NCBI RefSeq assembly: GCF_014204895.1
Contig: NZ_JACHMF010000001.1
Location: forward strand, 3,844,001 to 3,908,000
Reading direction: 5' to 3'
Source: Paractinoplanes abujensis
GTDB lineage: Bacteria; Actinomycetota; Actinomycetes; Mycobacteriales; Micromonosporaceae
Length of the DNA: 64,000 nucleotides
The notes under the pieces: generated by a model
Databases searched by the model: none
Seen by the model: the letters and a program-made list of their open reading frames with translations, nothing else
What the model was told of the DNA's origin: nothing
Shown: piece after piece, positions 60,794 through 64,000 of the stretch
How the letters are laid out: each line of letters starts with the position of its first letter
Position numbering within the stretch: the stretch's first letter is position 1
Made by a program: the position numbers and the translations under genes

Positions 60794-62434
60794 ATGACTC
60801 GACAGGCACTGGCCCGGGGATGGGTCGTCGTGTTCGCGGTGGTGGCAATCGTCATGGCGGTGGGAGCCGCTGTGTTGCGGCCGCCGCCGGCTCAGGCGCT
60901 GGAGAACGGCGTCGCCCGGACCCCACCGATGGGCTGGAACACGTGGAACACGTTCGGTTGCAACATCAACGAGACGCTGATCAAGCAGACGGCGGACGCG
61001 CTGGTCAGCAACGGGATGCGCGACCTGGGTTATCAGTACGTCGTCGTCGACGACTGCTGGTTCGACCCCAACCGCGACAGCAGCGGCAACCTGCAGGCCA
61101 ACGCGTCCCGGTTCCCGTCCGGCATGCGCGCGCTCGGTGACTACCTGCACGCCCGCGGGCTGAAGTTCGGCATCTATCAGGTGCCCGGCGCTCGCACCTG
61201 CGCGCAGAGCGTCGGCACCTACCCTGGCTCGACCGGCAGCCGGGGCCACGAGGTGCAGGACGCCAACCAGTTCGCCGCGTGGGGCGTCGACTTCCTGAAG
61301 TACGACTGGTGCGACGGCAGCGGCACCATCAACGACCAGGTCGCCACGTTCGCCAAGATGCGCGACGCGCTGCGCGCCACGGGCCGGCCCATCGTGTTCA
61401 GCATCAACTCGAACAGCTTCCACTGCTGCACCGGCCCCCAGCGCAACTGGGGCGACGTGGCCAACATGTGGCGCACCACGGAGGACATCACCAACCGGTG
61501 GGACACCGGCAACACCAACGGCTATCCGATGGGTGTCAAGAACATCATCGACATCACCGTTCCCCTGGCCGGGTACGCCGGGCCGGGCGGCTTCACCGAC
61601 CCCGACATGATGGTGGTCGGCCGAGGCGGGATGACCGACACGGAGATGCGCACGCACTTCGCGATGTGGGCAGTCATGGCGTCCCCGCTGATCGCCGGCA
61701 ACGACGTCCGGTCCATGGACAGCGCCACGTCCACGATCCTCAAGAACAGCCGGCTGATCGCCATCAACCAGGACACCCTGGGCCGGCAAGGCGCCCAGGT
61801 GGCCAACGACGGCGGCCGCCGCGTGCTGGCCAAGCCGCTGGCCGGCGGAGATGTCGCCGTCGCGCTCTACAACCCCGGCTCCAGCGCCGCCACGATGACC
61901 ACCAGCGCGGCCGCCATCGGCAAGAGCGGCAGCTCCTTCACCCTCACCGATGCCTGGACCGGCGCCGTGACCACCACTTCGGGGGCGATCAGCGCTTCCG
62001 TCCCCGCGCACGGCACCGTGGTCTACCGGGTCAGCGGCGGTGGCACCGCCACCCCCTCCTCGGGCGCGCTGGTCAGCTCGTCCTCCGGGCGCTGCCTGGA
62101 CGTCCCGCAGAGCAACACCGCCAACGGCACCCAGCCGGTCATCTGGGACTGCGGCACCGCGGCCAACCAACGATGGACGGTCTCCGGTCAGACTCTGCAG
62201 GCCCTCGGCAAGTGCCTCGACGCGCCGCTGAACGCCGGGGCCGGCGCCAAGGCGCAGATCTGGGACTGCAACGGCGGCGCCAATCAGCAATGGACCTTCC
62301 AGGCCGACGGCGCCATCCGCAACAACCAGTCCGGGCTGTGCCTGGATGTCGATCGGAACCTGACCGCGAACGGCACCCTGGTTCTGCTGTGGACCTGCAA
62401 CGGCGCCGCCAACCAGAAATGGACGCGCCGCTGA
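60794..62434 (+). CDS. Secreted GH27 alpha-galactosidase with C-terminal CBM13
   Basis: A 546-residue exported enzyme with AAGGAGGAGAA before the ATG. The signal peptide is long (WVVVFAVVAIVMAVGAAVL, then PPPAQALEN). The GH27 barrel opens TPPMGWNTWNTFGC and has nucleophile D171 in FLKYDWCDG and acid/base D231 in WRTTEDI. A beta-sandwich covers about 310-415. A CBM13 module with three repeats (NQRWTV, NQQWTF, NQKWTR) forms the last 130 residues. Family members release alpha-galactose from galactomannans or beta-arabinopyranose from glycans. With GH26 (mannanase type) and GH5 in the region, galactomannan breakdown is a plausible shared role. Confidence 0.92.
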   Translation: MTRQALARGWVVVFAVVAIVMAVGAAVLRPPPAQALENGVARTPPMGWNTWNTFGCNINETLIKQTADALVSNGMRDLGYQYVVVDDCWFDPNRDSSGNLQANASRFPSGMRALGDYLHARGLKFGIYQVPGARTCAQSVGTYPGSTGSRGHEVQDANQFAAWGVDFLKYDWCDGSGTINDQVATFAKMRDALRATGRPIVFSINSNSFHCCTGPQRNWGDVANMWRTTEDITNRWDTGNTNGYPMGVKNIIDITVPLAGYAGPGGFTDPDMMVVGRGGMTDTEMRTHFAMWAVMASPLIAGNDVRSMDSATSTILKNSRLIAINQDTLGRQGAQVANDGGRRVLAKPLAGGDVAVALYNPGSSAATMTTSAAAIGKSGSSFTLTDAWTGAVTTTSGAISASVPAHGTVVYRVSGGGTATPSSGALVSSSSGRCLDVPQSNTANGTQPVIWDCGTAANQRWTVSGQTLQALGKCLDAPLNAGAGAKAQIWDCNGGANQQWTFQADGAIRNNQSGLCLDVDRNLTANGTLVLLWTCNGAANQKWTRR

Positions 62435-62435
62435 T

Positions 62436-62453
62436 CCCGGACCCGGTTCCGGG
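62436..62453 (+). terminator. Weak hairpin after GH27
   Basis: CCCGGA and TCCGGG pair across a six-base loop, just after the GH27 stop codon. The short stem makes this tentative. Confidence 0.35.
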
Positions 62454-62666
62454 CAGACGGTGACCATCGGGACCCTAACCCCGGTTCAGGTCACTCGTCA
62501 CGGCCGATTCACCCGAACAGATGAGAGATAACTGCATCGAGAGCATCCGATTCACCGGATCGATGCCGGACGTCATTCGCACCTTGGTCACGCCTCTCGG
62601 CCCGCCTACAGTGAATGACTTCCCCACCGACCGGACAGTGCCGCATTGCCGAATTCAAGGATGCTC

Positions 62667-64000
62667 ATGGTCGCCATTTTTTATCTCATCGCCGCGATCG
62701 CGGTGCTGAGCGCGATCGTTTTGGCCGCCTGGGCGGGCCGGCGTTCCGCGGGCCGCCCGGGCGCGCTTCTCGCCCCGGCCGCCGACGAGGCGTCCACGCT
62801 CACCGAGACCCGGTCCGCGCTGGCCGCGGCCCGCACCGAGGTCGAGCAGCTGACCGAGCGGCTTCGGCAGGTGCAGACGACCGAGCCCGTACGGGCGCCG
62901 GCTGCGCCCGCCGACGGCCGGCACGTCGAGGTGTTCGTCAACCTGTCCCGGCGGCTGCAATCACTGGTGCACCGCGAGATCAAGCTGCTCGACGGGCTGG
63001 AGCACGAGGTCGAGGACCCCGACCTGCTCAAGGGCCTGTTCCAGGTCGACCACCTGGCGACCCGGATCCGGCGGCACGCGGAGAACCTGGCGGTACTGGG
63101 CGGGTCGGTGTCCCGGCGGCAGTGGAGCCGTCCGGTCGCGCTGACCGAGGTGCTGCGCTCAGCGGTGGCCGAGGTCGAGCACTACTCGCGGGTCAAGCTG
63201 GTGCCGCCGATCGAGGGGACCCTGCCCGGGCATGCCGTCGCCAGTGTCATCCACCTGATCGCCGAGCTGATCGAGAACGCGACGATGTTCGCGCCGCCGC
63301 ACACCCAGGTGCTGCTGCGGGCGCAGCCGGTCGCGGCCGGGATGGCGATCGAGGTCGAGGACCGTGGTCTCGGCATGCAGCGCGCCGACCTCGACCGGGT
63401 CAACCAGTTGCTGGTCCACCCCGACGACACCAACCTCGACGACCTGCTGCGGGACGGGCGGATCGGGCTCTACGTGGTGGCGATGATCGCCCGGCAGCAC
63501 GGGATCGTCGTGCAGTTGCAGACCAATATCTACGGTGGCACCCAGGCCGTGGTCATCCTGCCGCCACTGCTGCTCGGCACGGCTCTGGAGGCCGCTCCCG
63601 AGGCGTCACGGCCGAGCCTGCCCCAGCCGCCGGAGCGGCTGGAGGCGGCGCACCGGCCCCCTCTCGAGCGCAGAATTCCTCAGCAGCACCGGTTCCCCGT
63701 ACGGGAGAACCGGCCGTCCCGGGTGGACGCGCCGAGTCACACCGAAGAACCCACCGAGATTCTTCCGCGCTCGGTCCGCCCGGCCGCCCCCTCGGTTGCC
63801 GTTTCCGTCGAGACCGGATCCCCTTCCTTCGCGGGCCGCGGTCCCGACGCGGCCGGCCGAGTCGTCGGAGCGGAGCAGCAACCGCAAGCCACGCCGTCGC
63901 GGCCTCCGCTGCCGCGCCGCCGCCGGCAGACCCACATGGCGCCGCAACTGCAGCTGGGACCGCCGCGCCCGGTGACCGATCCGGCCGGCGAGCACGCGCC
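62667..64000 (+). CDS. Conservon-type (CvnA-like) histidine-kinase-related protein, cut by window end
   Basis: A frame open to the window edge, at least 444 residues, from the ATG at 62667 behind AAGG. A single membrane helix (MVAIFYLIAAIAVLSAIVLA) is followed by a coiled coil (about 40-75), then a dimerisation region with LSRRLQSLVHREIKLLDGLE and LFQVDHLATRIRRHAENLAV, then a HATPase domain (LIAELIENATMFAPP, VEDRGLGMQRADLDRVNQ, RIGLYVVAMIARQHGI). A long Pro/Arg-rich tail begins near residue 300. This is the form of nitrate-sensor-like kinases that open actinomycete conservons (kinase, roadblock protein, DUF742, GTPase); the following genes lie beyond the window, so that is inference. Confidence 0.85.
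   Translation, partial: MVAIFYLIAAIAVLSAIVLAAWAGRRSAGRPGALLAPAADEASTLTETRSALAAARTEVEQLTERLRQVQTTEPVRAPAAPADGRHVEVFVNLSRRLQSLVHREIKLLDGLEHEVEDPDLLKGLFQVDHLATRIRRHAENLAVLGGSVSRRQWSRPVALTEVLRSAVAEVEHYSRVKLVPPIEGTLPGHAVASVIHLIAELIENATMFAPPHTQVLLRAQPVAAGMAIEVEDRGLGMQRADLDRVNQLLVHPDDTNLDDLLRDGRIGLYVVAMIARQHGIVVQLQTNIYGGTQAVVILPPLLLGTALEAAPEASRPSLPQPPERLEAAHRPPLERRIPQQHRFPVRENRPSRVDAPSHTEEPTEILPRSVRPAAPSVAVSVETGSPSFAGRGPDAAGRVVGAEQQPQATPSRPPLPRRRRQTHMAPQLQLGPPRPVTDPAGEHA

Noticed and set aside
60779..62467. 562-codon minus-strand frame opposite the GH27 gene
   Set aside because: Antisense shadow; the plus strand has a signal peptide, both catalytic Asp residues and a strong ribosome site.
1..64000. 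tRNA or rRNA genes, CRISPR arrays, insertion sequences, prophage, attachment sites
   Set aside because: No T-loop signature, repeat-spacer pattern, transposase or integrase was seen on reading both strands; a computed tRNA and repeat scan would settle it.

Overview
The window is very GC-rich actinomycete DNA: third codon positions are almost all G or C and GTG starts are frequent. The gene families seen (S-adenosyl methyltransferase of the PF04672 type, SARP/BTAD regulators, SpoIIE/RsbW-type phosphatases and kinases, an F420-dependent oxidoreductase, a conservon-type kinase, CBM13-bearing glycoside hydrolases) fit a Micromonosporaceae chromosome, most likely Actinoplanes or a close relative. 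The genus is inference. I see no rRNA, tRNA, CRISPR array, insertion sequence or prophage.

Left part (1-13.3 kb): an ABC1/UbiB-type kinase, an NTF2-like protein, a SARP/BTAD/NB-ARC regulator, a LysR regulator divergent from an extended SDR with a palindromic operator between them, a membrane protein, a NarL-type two-component pair, a methyltransferase, and a large stand-alone fatty-acyl-AMP ligase / carrier / condensation protein.

Middle-left part (13.3-33.5 kb): an accessory-looking run of small oxidoreductases, each next to a one-component regulator. It holds five intact classical SDRs, RidA, a cyclic-nucleotide-domain flavoprotein, an acyl-CoA-dehydrogenase-like protein and a cupin fusion, with MarR, AraC, LysR, Lrp and XRE regulators. 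Clear operators lie beside both MarR genes. The run is also a graveyard: a pirin gene and an SDR gene carry internal deletions with frame changes, and other fragments lie nearby. A 63-codon piece carrying a single AraC-type helix-turn-helix overlaps the start of a full AraC gene.

Middle-right part (33.6-43.1 kb): a signalling block with a receiver-PAS-GAF histidine kinase, a PLP-dependent Orn/Lys/Arg-type decarboxylase and a GAF-SpoIIE phosphatase on one strand, divergent from an RsbW-like kinase coupled to a STAS anti-anti-sigma factor. A GAF protein, a fused SecDF and a small membrane protein follow. This looks like a partner-switching cascade without a local sigma factor.

Right part (43.2-62.4 kb): a polysaccharide-degradation region with secreted GH26, GH16, GH5-CBM13, CBM13-beta-helix, CBM13-GH43 and GH27-CBM13 proteins plus a cytoplasmic GH15 enzyme. 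Two LacI repressors are present, and palindromic operators lie at or near the promoters of the hydrolase genes. A flavin/F420 oxidoreductase, a GAF-EAL c-di-GMP phosphodiesterase and an odd HAD phosphatase are interspersed. The right edge cuts into a nitrate-sensor-like kinase of the kind that opens conservons.
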